A stretch of DNA of 64,000 nt, taken from Moritella sp. 24 (lineage in GTDB: Bacteria; Pseudomonadota; Gammaproteobacteria; Enterobacterales; Moritellaceae). Below the pieces are notes generated by a model, which searched no databases, was not told where the DNA came from, and saw only the letters and a program-made list of their open reading frames with translations. This document shows, one piece after another, positions 37,772-47,844 of this stretch (position 1 is its first letter; each line of letters begins with the position of its first letter). Location of the stretch: NCBI RefSeq assembly GCF_018219155.1, contig NZ_CP056123.1, forward strand, positions 3,729,505 through 3,793,504, written 5' to 3'. The position numbers and the translations under genes are program-made.

Positions 37772-38590
37772 TTAACCGTATTTACCCGTAATATAATCTT
37801 CTGTCTGCTTTTTAGCGGGTGTGGTAAATAGTGTATTTGTATCTGCATACTCAACAAGCTTGCCCATATACATAAATGCAGTATGGTCTGATACACGCGC
37901 TGCTTGTTGCATATTGTGCGTTACAATCACAACGGTGAATTTTTTCTTCAACTCTGTGATCAGTTCTTCAATAACCAATGTCGAGATAGGATCCAGTGCC
38001 GATGTAGGTTCATCAAGCAATAAAATCTCTGGTTCAATAGCAATCGCACGCGCAATAACAAGACGTTGTTGCTGACCACCAGATAAGCCAAATGCATTAT
38101 CATGTAAACGGTCTTTTACTTCGTCCCAGATAGCTGCACCACGCAATGATGATTCAACCGCTTCATCTAAACGACGTTTGTCATTGATACCCTGTAAACG
38201 TAAACCATAAATCACATTTTCATAAATCGATTTAGGGAATGGATTAGGACGCTGGAACACCATACCAACATTACGACGTAGTGTTGCAACATCAACATCA
38301 CGGTCATAAATATTTTTATCGTGTAAGTTAATATCGCCTTTAATATGACAGATATCAACTAAATCATTCATGCGGTTAATACAACGTAATAGTGTTGATT
38401 TACCACAACCTGACGGGCCAATGAAAGCGGTGACTTGTTTTTTCGGTATTTTCATACTTACATCAAACAATGCCTGTTTGTCGCCATAAAATAAGTCTAA
38501 ATTTTTAATTTCTAATGCCGTGTCTTCTGGTGATAAGTTATTAACATCTAGGCTTACTGCATCAGTAACATTTGAACTCATATCAATCAT
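37772..38590 (-). CDS. pstB: phosphate ABC transporter ATP-binding protein PstB
   Basis: ATPase of the high-affinity phosphate importer. From the ATG at 38590 it has 272 residues; AGGA lies 6 bases upstream, and the GTG at 38614 is less likely. Walker [11 protein letters not shown]-loop [11 protein letters not shown] (typical of PstB), signature LSGGQQQRL and Walker [14 protein letters not shown] are all intact, followed by the switch His in VTHNMQQA. It docks on PstC and PstA at the inner membrane and lies between pstA and phoU in the operon. Confidence 0.96.
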   Translation of the reverse strand: MIDMSSNVTDAVSLDVNNLSPEDTALEIKNLDLFYGDKQALFDVSMKIPKKQVTAFIGPSGCGKSTLLRCINRMNDLVDICHIKGDINLHDKNIYDRDVDVATLRRNVGMVFQRPNPFPKSIYENVIYGLRLQGINDKRRLDEAVESSLRGAAIWDEVKDRLHDNAFGLSGGQQQRLVIARAIAIEPEILLLDEPTSALDPISTLVIEELITELKKKFTVVIVTHNMQQAARVSDHTAFMYMGKLVEYADTNTLFTTPAKKQTEDYITGKYG

Positions 38591-38668
38591 TTTCTTTCCT
38601 ATTGAAGCAGCCACTTTAGCAGCTGCTTTCCATTTCTAAATCTACAACCTAACGAATCAGTTAGAGGT

Positions 38669-40315
38669 CTATAGTTCTAAATTTTTGAATTTTTCGCGTA
38701 AATGGTTACGCACACCAATTGCCGTTAAGTTTAGTCCGATAATAACCGTTACTAACAAGAACGACGTGGCATAAACTAATGGTCGTGCCGCTTCTACGTT
38801 TGGACTCTGGAAACCAACATCATAAATGTGGAAACCTAAGTGCATGAACTTACGTTCAACGTGAATATACGGGAAGTTCATATCAACAGGTAATGTCGGT
38901 GCTAATTTAACAACACCCACCAGCATCAAGGGAGCAACTTCACCCGCTGCACGTGCAACCGCAAGAATAAGACCAGTCATAATAGCCGGACTTGCCATTG
39001 GCACAATAATACGCCATAACGTTTCAAACTTCGTCGCACCCAGTGCTAGCGAACCTTGACGTAATGATGTCGGAATACGCGATAAGCCTTCTTCCGTTGA
39101 TACAATCACAACAGGCAACGTTAAAATAGCCAATGTTAATGCCGACCACAATACACCTGGCGAACCAAATACCGGTGACGGTGATGATTCAGGGTAGAAC
39201 AATTCATCAATTGAACCACCGAGCATGTAAACAAAGAAGCCTAGACCAAATACACCGTATACAATTGATGGTACACCAGCGAGATTAATCACCGCAATAC
39301 GGATCATTTTCGTTAGACCATTTTTCGGTGCATACTCGTGTAAGTAAATCGCTGCAACCACACCTAGCGGAGTTACAATAACAGCCATCAACATCACCAT
39401 GAAGATAGTACCGAAGATTGCCGGGAACACACCACCTTCTGTATTTGCTTCACGTGGGTCGCTTGTTACGAAGCTACCCATATTGCCAAACCAATGCGTG
39501 ATTTTACTCACAATACCCATGTTGTTCGGGTATGTTACTTCAAGCACATTTGCTAATGGAATACGCACTTCTTCGCCGCGCATGTCTTTAACGATAACTG
39601 CATCACGATTAGCTTGGTCACGATAACTGAATAATTGCGCTTCATGAATTTGATATTCAGCACGCAGTCCTTCAGAGATCTTGCTATATTTCGTTTCAAT
39701 TTCGCTAGTCAGTTCACCTTTTAATTCATAACTACGTAATTTTAAGCGAATACGCTCTAATTCATAGTTAACCGAACTGATTTCGCCTTTCTGTAGATCT
39801 TGCGCTTTATCGTTTAGTGCAACGGCACGTTCAATCAAAACTTCCAATTGCTCCGCAGAAGTTAAGGTTTTTTTCACCCCATCTTCTTCGACAGCAATCG
39901 GGTAGCCATAAAAGTTACCATTCGTAAAACGTTCGAATACAGCCACTGCAGCAGGTGTTGATTGCTGCGTGATTGCCGTACCCAATAACCAGCTGAAATC
40001 TAAATCAACATATTCGCGGTTACCCGTTTTAACTAAGATACGCTCAACCGTTTCTAGCGTTGGGTCAATCTTTACACCCGCTTCAAGTAAGCGTTGAATT
40101 GGCACAACTTCACGGTCGTAAATTTCACCAATAACAACACGATTTGAACCGTCTTCTAACTGCACATTAAATTCATGAATCTCACTTGGCCAGAAGTACG
40201 TTAGACCACGCCATGCGATCAACATTAACAAACCAAGAACTGCAATCAAACTTATACTTACAGCACCACCTGTCATCCATATCCAAGGCGATCCTGAGCG
40301 AAACCAATTTTTCAT
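38669..40315 (-). CDS. pstA: phosphate ABC transporter permease PstA, long form
   Basis: Inner-membrane permease subunit of 548 residues, much longer than the about 296 of Escherichia coli PstA. Membrane segment 1 is at about residues 14-35. Residues about 36-290 are a polar, probably periplasmic insertion with predicted coiled coil near 160-225. The permease core (about 300-540) has the EAA-type loop near PTSLRQGSLALGATKFETLWRIIVP. The extended form occurs in other marine gammaproteobacteria; the role of the insertion is not known. Translated 27 bases after pstC. Confidence 0.9.
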   Translation of the reverse strand: MKNWFRSGSPWIWMTGGAVSISLIAVLGLLMLIAWRGLTYFWPSEIHEFNVQLEDGSNRVVIGEIYDREVVPIQRLLEAGVKIDPTLETVERILVKTGNREYVDLDFSWLLGTAITQQSTPAAVAVFERFTNGNFYGYPIAVEEDGVKKTLTSAEQLEVLIERAVALNDKAQDLQKGEISSVNYELERIRLKLRSYELKGELTSEIETKYSKISEGLRAEYQIHEAQLFSYRDQANRDAVIVKDMRGEEVRIPLANVLEVTYPNNMGIVSKITHWFGNMGSFVTSDPREANTEGGVFPAIFGTIFMVMLMAVIVTPLGVVAAIYLHEYAPKNGLTKMIRIAVINLAGVPSIVYGVFGLGFFVYMLGGSIDELFYPESSPSPVFGSPGVLWSALTLAILTLPVVIVSTEEGLSRIPTSLRQGSLALGATKFETLWRIIVPMASPAIMTGLILAVARAAGEVAPLMLVGVVKLAPTLPVDMNFPYIHVERKFMHLGFHIYDVGFQSPNVEAARPLVYATSFLLVTVIIGLNLTAIGVRNHLREKFKNLEL

Positions 40316-40342
40316 TTTAATATCCTACTTACAAGCCTTAGA

Positions 40343-42553
40343 TTAAATCGCGCTGTATTTTTCACGTAAACGCTGTCTTACGTATTCTGCAATCGTATTG
40401 AATACAAACGTCAGAATAAAGAGGACGAATGCTGCTAAGAACAGTACGCGGTAATGTGAACTACCCACTTCTGATTCAGGCATTTCAACGGCAATATTTG
40501 CTGCCAATGTTCTCATACCAGAGAAGATATTAAAGTCCATTACAGGCGTGTTACCTGTGGCCATTAATACAATCATTGTTTCGCCAACCGCACGGCCTAA
40601 GCCCATCATGACTGCCGAGAAAATACCAGGACTTGCAGTAAGTAATACAACTTTAACCAGCGTCTGCCAACTTGTCGCACCCAATGCCAACGAACCTTGC
40701 GTTAAGTGCTTTGGTACACTGAAAATGGCATCTTCAGCAATCGAGAAGATAGTCGGAATAACCGCAAAACCCATCGCAATACCAACAATCAGTGAGTTAC
40801 GTTGGTCGAAACCAAAGATATCATTGATATAAGCACGTGCATCACCATCAAATACGAGGTCTTCTACAAACGGGCTTGCTAATACTGATAAGTAACCAAC
40901 AAGCAATAACACAGGCAATAAGATAATTACATGCGCACCCTGTGGGACACGGTTAACAAACGACTGCGGTAAGAAGTGCCAAATTGCAGCGACGAGTACG
41001 GCTGAGAATGGTAAGAGCACCGCGATCATCATGACGCCGGGTAAATGCATTTCTACAAACGGGGCTAACCATAGACCAGCAAGGAAACCTAAAATTACCG
41101 TTGGTAACGCTTCCATGATTTCAACTGTTGGTTTAATTACTTTACGTAAACCAGAGTTCATGAAGTAAGCAGTATAAATAGCACCTGCTACCGCGATTGG
41201 CACCGCAAATAACATCGCATAAAATGCTGCTTTAATCGTACCGAATGTAATTGGCACTAGGCTTAGCTTTGGTTCGAAGTCATCAGATGCAGATGTTGAC
41301 TGCCAAATGTAATCCGATTCAGGATAACCTTCGTACCAAACTTCTTGCCATAATGCGCTCCATGTTACTTCAGGATGCTCATTCGTTAGCTTATAAAAAC
41401 CAATACCTTGTTCTGATTCAACGATAAAAGCATTCGCACGAGGAGAAATTGCGACATGCTCCAGTGAACCCATATTAAGGTTCTCATGTAATAGCGTTGT
41501 TTCACCTGTCGTATGGAAAATACTTAAGTTATTATCCGCGCCAATAGTCATGAAACCTTTACGCGAAAACTCTGTCGTAATATCAGTCACACTTGCTTGC
41601 GCATCAAATTGACGAATTTTAGTAAACTTACGTTCACCATCTTTCGCAACTTCAAACCATTGACTCACGACACCGTTATCGTTAGCTACAAGCAATGAGC
41701 TTGCGCCAGTTAACAATGCAATCTGAGTAACATTTTGTTGTTTTTCATTAATATCTAATACTTCAACAATCGAGATATCATCCGTATCACGAATATCATA
41801 GATAGATAATTTATTACCACTGCGCATAAAGATAAAGCGGAAGTTAGGTGTTAACAGAATTTGTTCTACATCCGTTGGCATTGATGGCAGCTCAATAATT
41901 TCACTGCTCCATTCAAGCTCTTCCGTCATGAAGTTTTCTTCAGCAACATAACGCAGTAATACACCACGGTGATCCGCTGTTACAGCAACAATAGCTGCAT
42001 CTTCGCCTTCAACTTCGATGGCAATTTTATGTAGCGGTTTACCTTGGCTATCAATTTCAATTGGTTGATCACCAAATGGAAACTTAATTTGAGGTGTGAT
42101 AACACGCTTATCATTAGGATAAGTGATATCAAAATCCGCTGCTGCAACTAATGCAGTACCATCGTTAAAACCAAAAACGACAGATGCTGATGTTGGGCCA
42201 GCTTGACCAAACGACGCAGCTTGCTGTGGTAATGCAAATTGCATTAACTCAACGTTAGGATCTTGAGTGTTAAAGAAGTTAATGCCTAAGTCACTATAAC
42301 GGTAAGCAATTTCATTTTGCTCTTCCATCGCTAATGCATAAGTATTACCAGCAAAAGACTGACTGTATTGTGCTTTAGACTCTACCTTCGCAGATTCAAA
42401 AACCGGATAAACTACATACAGTAAATAGAAAAATATTAACAACAGTGTCATCAGTACAACACCACCGCCCATTTTAATTCCATATTCTGCGAGTTTATCT
42501 TTAAGTAAGCGTTTGCGAGAGCCCGCAATCGTTAAAGAAAACTGTTCAGCCAT
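40343..42553 (-). CDS. pstC: phosphate ABC transporter permease PstC, long form
   Basis: Inner-membrane permease subunit of 736 residues; Escherichia coli PstC has 319. Membrane segment 1 lies at about residues 31-52. Residues about 55-430 form a large soluble insertion with repeated beta-strand patterns (for example VSQWFEVAKDGERKF and LSIFHTTGETTLL), suggestive of a beta-propeller-like periplasmic domain. The permease core begins near residue 440 (ITFGTIKAAFYAMLFAVPIA) and carries the EAA-type loop HLTQGSLALGATSWQTLVKVV and VGRAVGETM-type sequence. It starts the pstCAB-phoU operon, with a good Pho box upstream, so expression should rise in phosphate limitation. Confidence 0.92.
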   Translation of the reverse strand: MAEQFSLTIAGSRKRLLKDKLAEYGIKMGGGVVLMTLLLIFFYLLYVVYPVFESAKVESKAQYSQSFAGNTYALAMEEQNEIAYRYSDLGINFFNTQDPNVELMQFALPQQAASFGQAGPTSASVVFGFNDGTALVAAADFDITYPNDKRVITPQIKFPFGDQPIEIDSQGKPLHKIAIEVEGEDAAIVAVTADHRGVLLRYVAEENFMTEELEWSSEIIELPSMPTDVEQILLTPNFRFIFMRSGNKLSIYDIRDTDDISIVEVLDINEKQQNVTQIALLTGASSLLVANDNGVVSQWFEVAKDGERKFTKIRQFDAQASVTDITTEFSRKGFMTIGADNNLSIFHTTGETTLLHENLNMGSLEHVAISPRANAFIVESEQGIGFYKLTNEHPEVTWSALWQEVWYEGYPESDYIWQSTSASDDFEPKLSLVPITFGTIKAAFYAMLFAVPIAVAGAIYTAYFMNSGLRKVIKPTVEIMEALPTVILGFLAGLWLAPFVEMHLPGVMMIAVLLPFSAVLVAAIWHFLPQSFVNRVPQGAHVIILLPVLLLVGYLSVLASPFVEDLVFDGDARAYINDIFGFDQRNSLIVGIAMGFAVIPTIFSIAEDAIFSVPKHLTQGSLALGATSWQTLVKVVLLTASPGIFSAVMMGLGRAVGETMIVLMATGNTPVMDFNIFSGMRTLAANIAVEMPESEVGSSHYRVLFLAAFVLFILTFVFNTIAEYVRQRLREKYSAI

Positions 42554-42606
42554 CTCTTCCTCGTATTTAGCTGTAATTAATCACAATCGGATTATATGTA
42601 ATATTT

Positions 42607-42624
42607 GTGACAGTTATATGACAT
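42607..42624 (-). promoter_or_regulatory. Pho box upstream of pstC
   Basis: On the minus strand this 18-mer has two TGTCA direct repeats spaced by 11 bases (ATGTCAT then CTGTCAC) and matches the Pho box consensus at about 15 of 18 positions. It lies about 55 bases upstream of the pstC start codon. Confidence 0.8.
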
Positions 42625-42794
42625 CTCTCAACTCTGCTAAATATATTCCAGATTAGCTCGACGAAACACAGATATTTAGCGAAGTAGCCTATATTTATTG
42701 GTGCTCTTTGCATATGATATGGCGCATCATATTGAGTGATAATAAATGTTAAAACGAAATGTTTTACATCGAATTTCTTACATAGGGCTTAGTA

Positions 42795-43298
42795 ATGCTT
42801 AAACAACTTATCGTAACGCTTATTGGTGATGACAAATCAGGTCTCATAAATAATTTATCGCGTGTCGTCGCCGAACATAAGGGCAATTGGTTAGCAAGTA
42901 ATATGAGTGAGCTAGCAGGACAGTTTGCAGGCATTTTACAAATTTCAGTCGAAGATGAATATTACCGTGATTTATGTGAAGCATTGAGCCTCATTCCAGG
43001 CCTAACCATCAGTTTTGCTGAGGGAAAAAATCAAAACATATGGCACAAATCACCTTGTCTTATTATTCAAGATGTTGATCGTCCAGGTATCATTAACGAA
43101 GTATCTAAAGTACTGACACAAAACGACATTGAATTAAAAGCAATCACGACTCACTGTAAAGATTTATGGCAATCAGATAATAATCAATTTTATGCCAAGC
43201 TAAAATTAGCCCTGCCAGATAATCTTGATTATGATAAATTTAATATGGAATTAACTCAAATATCAGCAACACTTGAAGCCGAAATGACTGAAGCATAA
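42795..43298 (+). CDS. gcvR: ACT-domain regulator, GcvR-like
   Basis: Protein of 167 residues with two ACT domains (about residues 5-75 and 88-155). It begins QLIVTLIGDDKSGLINNLSRVVAEHKGNWLASNMSELAGQFAG, the pattern of the glycine cleavage repressor family GcvR (190 residues in Escherichia coli). In that family the protein binds GcvA and blocks activation of the gcv operon when glycine is low; here only the fold is supported and no gcvA partner is in the window apart from a GcvA-like LysR gene at 1624-2595. It sits, transcribed the opposite way, inside the phosphate region between pstC and narK-type genes. The assignment to GcvR itself is moderately sure. Confidence 0.8.
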   Translation: MLKQLIVTLIGDDKSGLINNLSRVVAEHKGNWLASNMSELAGQFAGILQISVEDEYYRDLCEALSLIPGLTISFAEGKNQNIWHKSPCLIIQDVDRPGIINEVSKVLTQNDIELKAITTHCKDLWQSDNNQFYAKLKLALPDNLDYDKFNMELTQISATLEAEMTEA

Positions 43299-43330
43299 TA
43301 TTTATCGGACGAATAATACCGATACAAAAA

Positions 43331-43363
43331 CGGCGCCATTACCAATCAATGATAATGACGCCG
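43331..43363. terminator. hairpin between gcvR-like and nitrate-transporter genes
   Basis: CGGCGCCATT (43331-43340) pairs with AATGACGCCG (43354-43363) with one mismatch, 33 bases after the ACT-domain gene stop. No long T-run is seen. Confidence 0.5.
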
Positions 43364-43473
43364 TATTAGAACAAAACGAGTTGTCATCAACCAGTCATAC
43401 TATTTCTACAAAGCATAACCAATCAGATAGTCTTCATAAAACATACCTAAGTATATTCTTATCATTAACCCGT

Positions 43474-44934
43474 TTATGACACATTAATTAAGGTTACTTT
43501 ACCGTCTTCATCCACTTCAGCAATGTGACCCTTCGGCTCTTCCATTAATAATAACGCCAGAAAGCCTACAATGGCAGTAATTGCAATTGCGTAGAAGAAT
43601 ACTTGTGTTGATACGATAGAGTAAAGCGTTAAGTAAAACACCGCTCCCACGTTACCATACGCTCCCGTCATACCCGCGATCTGGCCAGTTAAACGACGTT
43701 TGATTAATGGTACCGCAGCAAATACCGCGCCTTCACCTGCTTGCACGAAGAATGAACACGCCATTGCAGCTGCAATTGCTAACGGTAATGACCATTCAGA
43801 CGTGATTTGTGACATCGCATAATAACCAACAGCTAAACCTGCAGTGAGAATAAGTAACGTTTTCTTACGACCAAAGCGATCACTAATCCAACCGCCACCA
43901 GGACGAGACATTAAGTTCATGAACGCATAAGAGGCCGCAACCATTCCCGCTTCTGCCATACCCAGTCCGAATGTTTCCGCAAAAAATAGTGGCAACATAG
44001 AAACAACCGCTAATTCAGAACCAAATGTCGAAAAGTATAATACGTTAAGTACAGCAACCTGTTTAAACTTATAACGTTCTATTTCAGGTACTTTTTTAAC
44101 AAATACATCGCGGTTTACTTGGTAAGTTTTCCAGACGTCAAATATATATAGCACGCCTAAACCAAGATAAACTGAATCTGTAATTGTTTCGGTAAACATA
44201 CCGATTTGCAATAATTTCCAAGCCAGTAAACATAACGTTAAATACATTGGCAGTTTCATGAATACAAGTAAAAAGAAATCACCTTTACTTGTTACTTCCA
44301 TTGCACCGCCTTTTTTCGGGCGGAAATAAGTCGCACCTTTCGGTGTATCTGTCACATTAAAATAATACACAAAACTGAATGCTAAACTCATCGCACCTGT
44401 AATTGCGATTGCATAACGCCAGCCATCAGGACCACCAAATAAGAGTGCAACAGTCGGTAATGTAAATGCAGCAACGGCAGAACCAAAGTTACCCCAACCG
44501 CCGTATACGCCTTCGGCCGTACCTAGCTCGTTTGCTGGAAACCACTCACTCACAATACGAATACCAACAACAAAGCCAGCACCAATTAAGCCCATCATAA
44601 AACGTGCTATTGCCAATTGTTCAAATGTCGTCGCCAACGCAAACATGAAACATGGAATTGAACAGACAGCCAATAACGTAGAGTAAACTATCCGAGGGCC
44701 ATATTTATCGGTTAACATGCCTATAATCACCCGTGCCGGGATCGTTAAGGCCACATTAAGAATAAGTAACGTTTTCACTTCTTCAGTGGTTAATCCCAAG
44801 CTATCTTTAATCGCAAGCATCAAAGGCGCAGCATTAAACCAAACAACAAACGTAATAAAGAAAGCCATCCACGAGAGATGTAATACTTTCATCTTCCCTG
44901 TAAAAGACAATATATTAAATTTTTCCTGCCCCAT
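43474..44934 (-). CDS. MFS transporter of the nitrate/nitrite porter (NNP) family
   Basis: Inner-membrane transporter of 486 residues with 12 or so membrane segments. It has NNP-type motifs: LTIPARVIIGMLTDKYGPR loop 2/3 (about residues 61-79), the nitrate signature GGWGNFGSAVAAF (about 145-157) and its second-half counterpart GAYGNVGAVFYL. So it most likely imports or exchanges nitrate/nitrite (NarK/NasA-like). It is alone on its strand between pstS and pstC, with no nitrate reductase in the window. A polar loop between halves (about 205-225) and a conserved cytosolic end are seen. The AGAGGGA site precedes the ATG. Position inside the pst/pho region is unusual. Confidence 0.85.
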   Translation of the reverse strand: MGQEKFNILSFTGKMKVLHLSWMAFFITFVVWFNAAPLMLAIKDSLGLTTEEVKTLLILNVALTIPARVIIGMLTDKYGPRIVYSTLLAVCSIPCFMFALATTFEQLAIARFMMGLIGAGFVVGIRIVSEWFPANELGTAEGVYGGWGNFGSAVAAFTLPTVALLFGGPDGWRYAIAITGAMSLAFSFVYYFNVTDTPKGATYFRPKKGGAMEVTSKGDFFLLVFMKLPMYLTLCLLAWKLLQIGMFTETITDSVYLGLGVLYIFDVWKTYQVNRDVFVKKVPEIERYKFKQVAVLNVLYFSTFGSELAVVSMLPLFFAETFGLGMAEAGMVAASYAFMNLMSRPGGGWISDRFGRKKTLLILTAGLAVGYYAMSQITSEWSLPLAIAAAMACSFFVQAGEGAVFAAVPLIKRRLTGQIAGMTGAYGNVGAVFYLTLYSIVSTQVFFYAIAITAIVGFLALLLMEEPKGHIAEVDEDGKVTLINVS

Positions 44935-45278
44935 AAAAAATCCCTCTAATATATAAACAAAGTTTAAAAATTTTATCTTACCTAGAGTAAAGCAATACTA
45001 AGGCCAACTTGATAAAACAAAGTTAACACATTAAATATCAACAACTTAAGATAAAACCGTAAACATCTAATAGACCTAAAGGGAAAAGTTTGCACCAAGA
45101 TGGTGACTAAATGTGAGCAATGTATCACTTTACGAGCAATGCATCTAAATTCAGATATAAACGAAATATACCTATTCATCAAAAGGATTCTTAACGATTT
45201 AGACTAGTTTGTATTATGTCAGAAAGCAAAAAGCCCGCTATTTAGCGGGCTTTGGATAACTTGCTTTAAGTTGGAATA
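44935..45278. other. 344-base gap between the nitrate-type transporter and pstS genes
   Basis: AT-rich promoter-side DNA for the transporter gene and the 3' end of pstS. Apart from the pstS terminator (45229-45253) I see no gene, repeat or RNA. Small reading frames in it look non-coding. Confidence 0.6.
45229..45253 (-). terminator. terminator after pstS
   Basis: AAAGCCCGCTA pairs with TAGCGGGCTTT around TT; on the minus strand the stem is followed by TTTTTGC. It sits 26 bases after the pstS stop. Confidence 0.9.
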
Positions 45279-46256
45279 TTACAGAGTAATACCCGCTTTC
45301 TTAAGGTCTTTTGATGTTACTGAGTTAGGCAGTGGGATATAACCATCTTTAGCTACAATCTTTTGACCTTGTTTTGATAACATCAATTTTAGGAACTCAG
45401 TTTGCATTGGTGATAATGCTTTGTTTGGGTTCTTGTTGATGTAAACATATAGGTAGCGAGACAGTGGGTATTTACCTGACGCCGCGTTATCTAGTGTTGC
45501 ATCGATGTAGTTAGTACCTTTTTTAGATAATGCTACAGCACGTACACCCGATGTCTTATAACCGATACCTGAGTAACCGATTGCATTTAGTGATGATGAT
45601 ACAGACTGTACAACAGATGCTGAACCAGGTTGCTCATTTACGTTGTTTTTGAAGTCACCTTTACAAAGTGCTTTTTTCTTAAAGTAACCGTAAGTACCTG
45701 ATACTGAGTTACGACCAAATAATTGAACATCACGCTCAGCCCAAGAACCTTCTAGACCTAGCTCACCCCAACGTTCAACACGGTTACTCTCACCACATTT
45801 TAGTGTGCTTGAGAAAATTGCATCAACATCTGCAATGCTTAAACCTTTAATTGGGTTATCTTTATGTACGAATACTGCTAGCGCATCGATTGCAACACGG
45901 ATTGCAGTAGGCTTGTAACCGTAACGTTTTTCAAACGCTTCAATTTCTTTCGACTTCATTTTACGGCTCATCGGACCGAACTGTGAAGTACCTTCAGTTA
46001 AAGCAGGTGGTGCAGTAGAAGAACCAGCCGCTTGAATTTGTACATTTACACTTGGGTAAGTATGTTTGAATTCTTCAGCCCACAACGTCATCATGTTTGC
46101 TAATGTATCTGAACCAACTGTAGATAGGTTACCTGAGATACCACTTACTTTTTGATATTCTGGTAATTTAGGGTCTAGACCTGCTGCAAATGCGCTTTGT
46201 GAAGCGATTGCTGTCATTGAAATCCCTAATGCTACAACAATTTGTTTAATATTCAT
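45279..46256 (-). CDS. pstS: periplasmic phosphate-binding protein PstS
   Basis: Substrate-binding protein of the Pst phosphate importer, 325 residues. A signal peptide covers residues 1-24 (hydrophobic core 6-18, cleavage near SAFAA). The mature protein starts with the family block [24 protein letters not shown], and the phosphate-contact region [23 protein letters not shown] follows. Further blocks are [13 protein letters not shown] and [18 protein letters not shown] pair of Cys (about 154 and 199) may form a disulfide. It has its own Pho box and terminator and is separate from pstCAB, with the nitrate-type transporter between them. Confidence 0.95.
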   Translation of the reverse strand: MNIKQIVVALGISMTAIASQSAFAAGLDPKLPEYQKVSGISGNLSTVGSDTLANMMTLWAEEFKHTYPSVNVQIQAAGSSTAPPALTEGTSQFGPMSRKMKSKEIEAFEKRYGYKPTAIRVAIDALAVFVHKDNPIKGLSIADVDAIFSSTLKCGESNRVERWGELGLEGSWAERDVQLFGRNSVSGTYGYFKKKALCKGDFKNNVNEQPGSASVVQSVSSSLNAIGYSGIGYKTSGVRAVALSKKGTNYIDATLDNAASGKYPLSRYLYVYINKNPNKALSPMQTEFLKLMLSKQGQKIVAKDGYIPLPNSVTSKDLKKAGITL

Positions 46257-46391
46257 TTTTACTTCTCCAAGTATAATTTTTTATTGCGTCTCTATGGACT
46301 ACAGATAATAACTTTTGTAGATAATAACTTTGTATCTCGTTTCTGTGACTACAAGTATTCAATAAAGTGATGACAATAATATGAATGAAAC

Positions 46392-46409
46392 ATGACGGTT
46401 TGATGACAG
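46392..46409 (-). promoter_or_regulatory. Pho box upstream of pstS
   Basis: On the minus strand CTGTCATCAAACCGTCAT matches the Pho box consensus at about 14 of 18 positions, with TGTCA and CGTCA 11 bases apart. It lies about 136 bases upstream of the pstS ATG. Confidence 0.75.
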
Positions 46410-46467
46410 TGCACAATTTATTACAAATAAAACAGCATTAATGACAAATAGCCGCTAAATTCTCGAC

Positions 46468-46498
46468 AAAAAAAAGCCCATCACAATTAGGATGGGCT
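46468..46498 (-). terminator. terminator after phoR
   Basis: AGCCCATC (46475-46482) pairs with GATGGGCT (46491-46498); on the minus strand it is followed by a run of T. Confidence 0.9.
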
Positions 46499-46523
46499 AA
46501 TAACGACACTAAATAATAGTATT

Positions 46524-47822
46524 TTAATGACGTTTAATACGTACAACCTGTGGTAACGAGAAACTAAAGCAACTACCTTTGTCAATCTTACTTTTAATTT
46601 GCAACAAGCTGTCATGGTTCGTTAATACATGTTTCACGATCGACAGACCAATACCAGAACCACCAGAGTCACGCGAACGTGCATCATCGACACGATAAAA
46701 ACGTTCAGTTAAATGATGTAAATGTTCAGCAGAAATACCGTCACCATTATCTGTCACGCTAAATAAGCCACCTACCGATGTTTTTTTCCATTCCACGACA
46801 ACAGTGCCGTTTTCAGGTGTATAACGCACCGCATTATAAATCAAGTTAGATACAGCACTGCGTAATTGTGATTCATCACCAAGCGCAAATAAACCATGCT
46901 CAATATTGAATTCGACAGTGAGCGCTTTATCGGCGCCTAAAATTAAGACTTCTTGCTCTAGCATCGACAACATAAAGGGTATATCGACTTGTTTTTCAAA
47001 ATCGACTGCTTGCGCAGCTTCAATACGCGATAACGCTAATAACTGATTAACTAAAGAATCCATTCGTGCAGTTTGCTCTGACATCACCTTATGTGCACGG
47101 GCAAACATTTTATCCGACTCATCAGGTTCAAGCATTTCAAGGTAACCCTTTAATACTGTCAGTGGGGTACGTAATTCATGAGATACATTCCCCATAAAAT
47201 TACGCCTTACTTGTTCAAGCTGACGTAACTCAGTAACATCACGCGCCACCAGCATTGATTGATCGTCAGTATAAGCCATCACACGAATTTCTAATGTTTT
47301 GGCATTATGAACAGGCGATGTGATCTCTAACGGCTCTTGATACTCTTTGGAATTCAGGTACTGAATAAAGTCCGGTGTTCGGATCAAGTTACCAATATGC
47401 TGATTCGCATCTTCCGGCCACTTTAATCCAATCATTTGCTGCGCTAATTTATTACACCACATAATAGAGTAATCGGTATCTAACGCGACAACCGCATCCG
47501 GCATCGCTTCTGCACCTTCACGAAAACGACGGATTACAATACGTAATTCTTTACGTTTACGCTTATGCCTACGCTGTAAACGATAGATACCATTAAAAAT
47601 AGATTCCCAACTGCCTTTACCTTCGGGCGGAGTGGCACTGCGTCCGACCCACAACCATTTATGCAATATATACTGACTTCGGTATAGCCAAACAACATGT
47701 ATTGCTGTCGCAATGAGTAAGCTTAATGTTATGTTATCAATAACTAAACCAACAAGAAAAAACGGAATATACCAATAAATCAGTCGCCATAAGCCACTGA
47801 CAAAAACGTTCGTCTTATTCAT
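46524..47822 (-). CDS. phoR: phosphate-regulon sensor histidine kinase PhoR
   Basis: Membrane histidine kinase of 432 residues. Two N-terminal membrane segments (about residues 10-48) lie before a basic linker (about 60-100) rich in Arg/Lys, a PAS domain (about 100-195, PDAVVALDTDYSIMWCN), the HisKA domain with phospho-acceptor H215 in NVSHELRTPLTVLKGYLEM, and the ATPase domain (about 320-425) with N-box, DNGDGIS and GGSGIGLS motifs. It phosphorylates PhoB in low phosphate and acts with PhoU and Pst. It starts 22 bases after phoB on the same strand. Confidence 0.96.
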   Translation of the reverse strand: MNKTNVFVSGLWRLIYWYIPFFLVGLVIDNITLSLLIATAIHVVWLYRSQYILHKWLWVGRSATPPEGKGSWESIFNGIYRLQRRHKRKRKELRIVIRRFREGAEAMPDAVVALDTDYSIMWCNKLAQQMIGLKWPEDANQHIGNLIRTPDFIQYLNSKEYQEPLEITSPVHNAKTLEIRVMAYTDDQSMLVARDVTELRQLEQVRRNFMGNVSHELRTPLTVLKGYLEMLEPDESDKMFARAHKVMSEQTARMDSLVNQLLALSRIEAAQAVDFEKQVDIPFMLSMLEQEVLILGADKALTVEFNIEHGLFALGDESQLRSAVSNLIYNAVRYTPENGTVVVEWKKTSVGGLFSVTDNGDGISAEHLHHLTERFYRVDDARSRDSGGSGIGLSIVKHVLTNHDSLLQIKSKIDKGSCFSFSLPQVVRIKRH

Positions 47823-47844
47823 ATTGAAACTTCAACTCTAATGA

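Noticed and set aside
38669-42553. Possibility that long PstA and PstC are gene fusions or assembly errors
   Set aside because: Both frames are continuous with normal codon use, and extended Pst permeases are known from marine relatives, so a real long form is the simpler reading.
44990-45060. FNR-like motif upstream of the nitrate-type transporter
   Set aside because: The second half-site fits poorly (two mismatches), so it is within chance for AT-rich DNA.
44982-45182. 66-residue reading frame between the nitrate-type transporter and pstS genes
   Set aside because: Its amino-acid composition is hydrophobic and irregular, with no ribosome binding site or homology pattern that I recognise.
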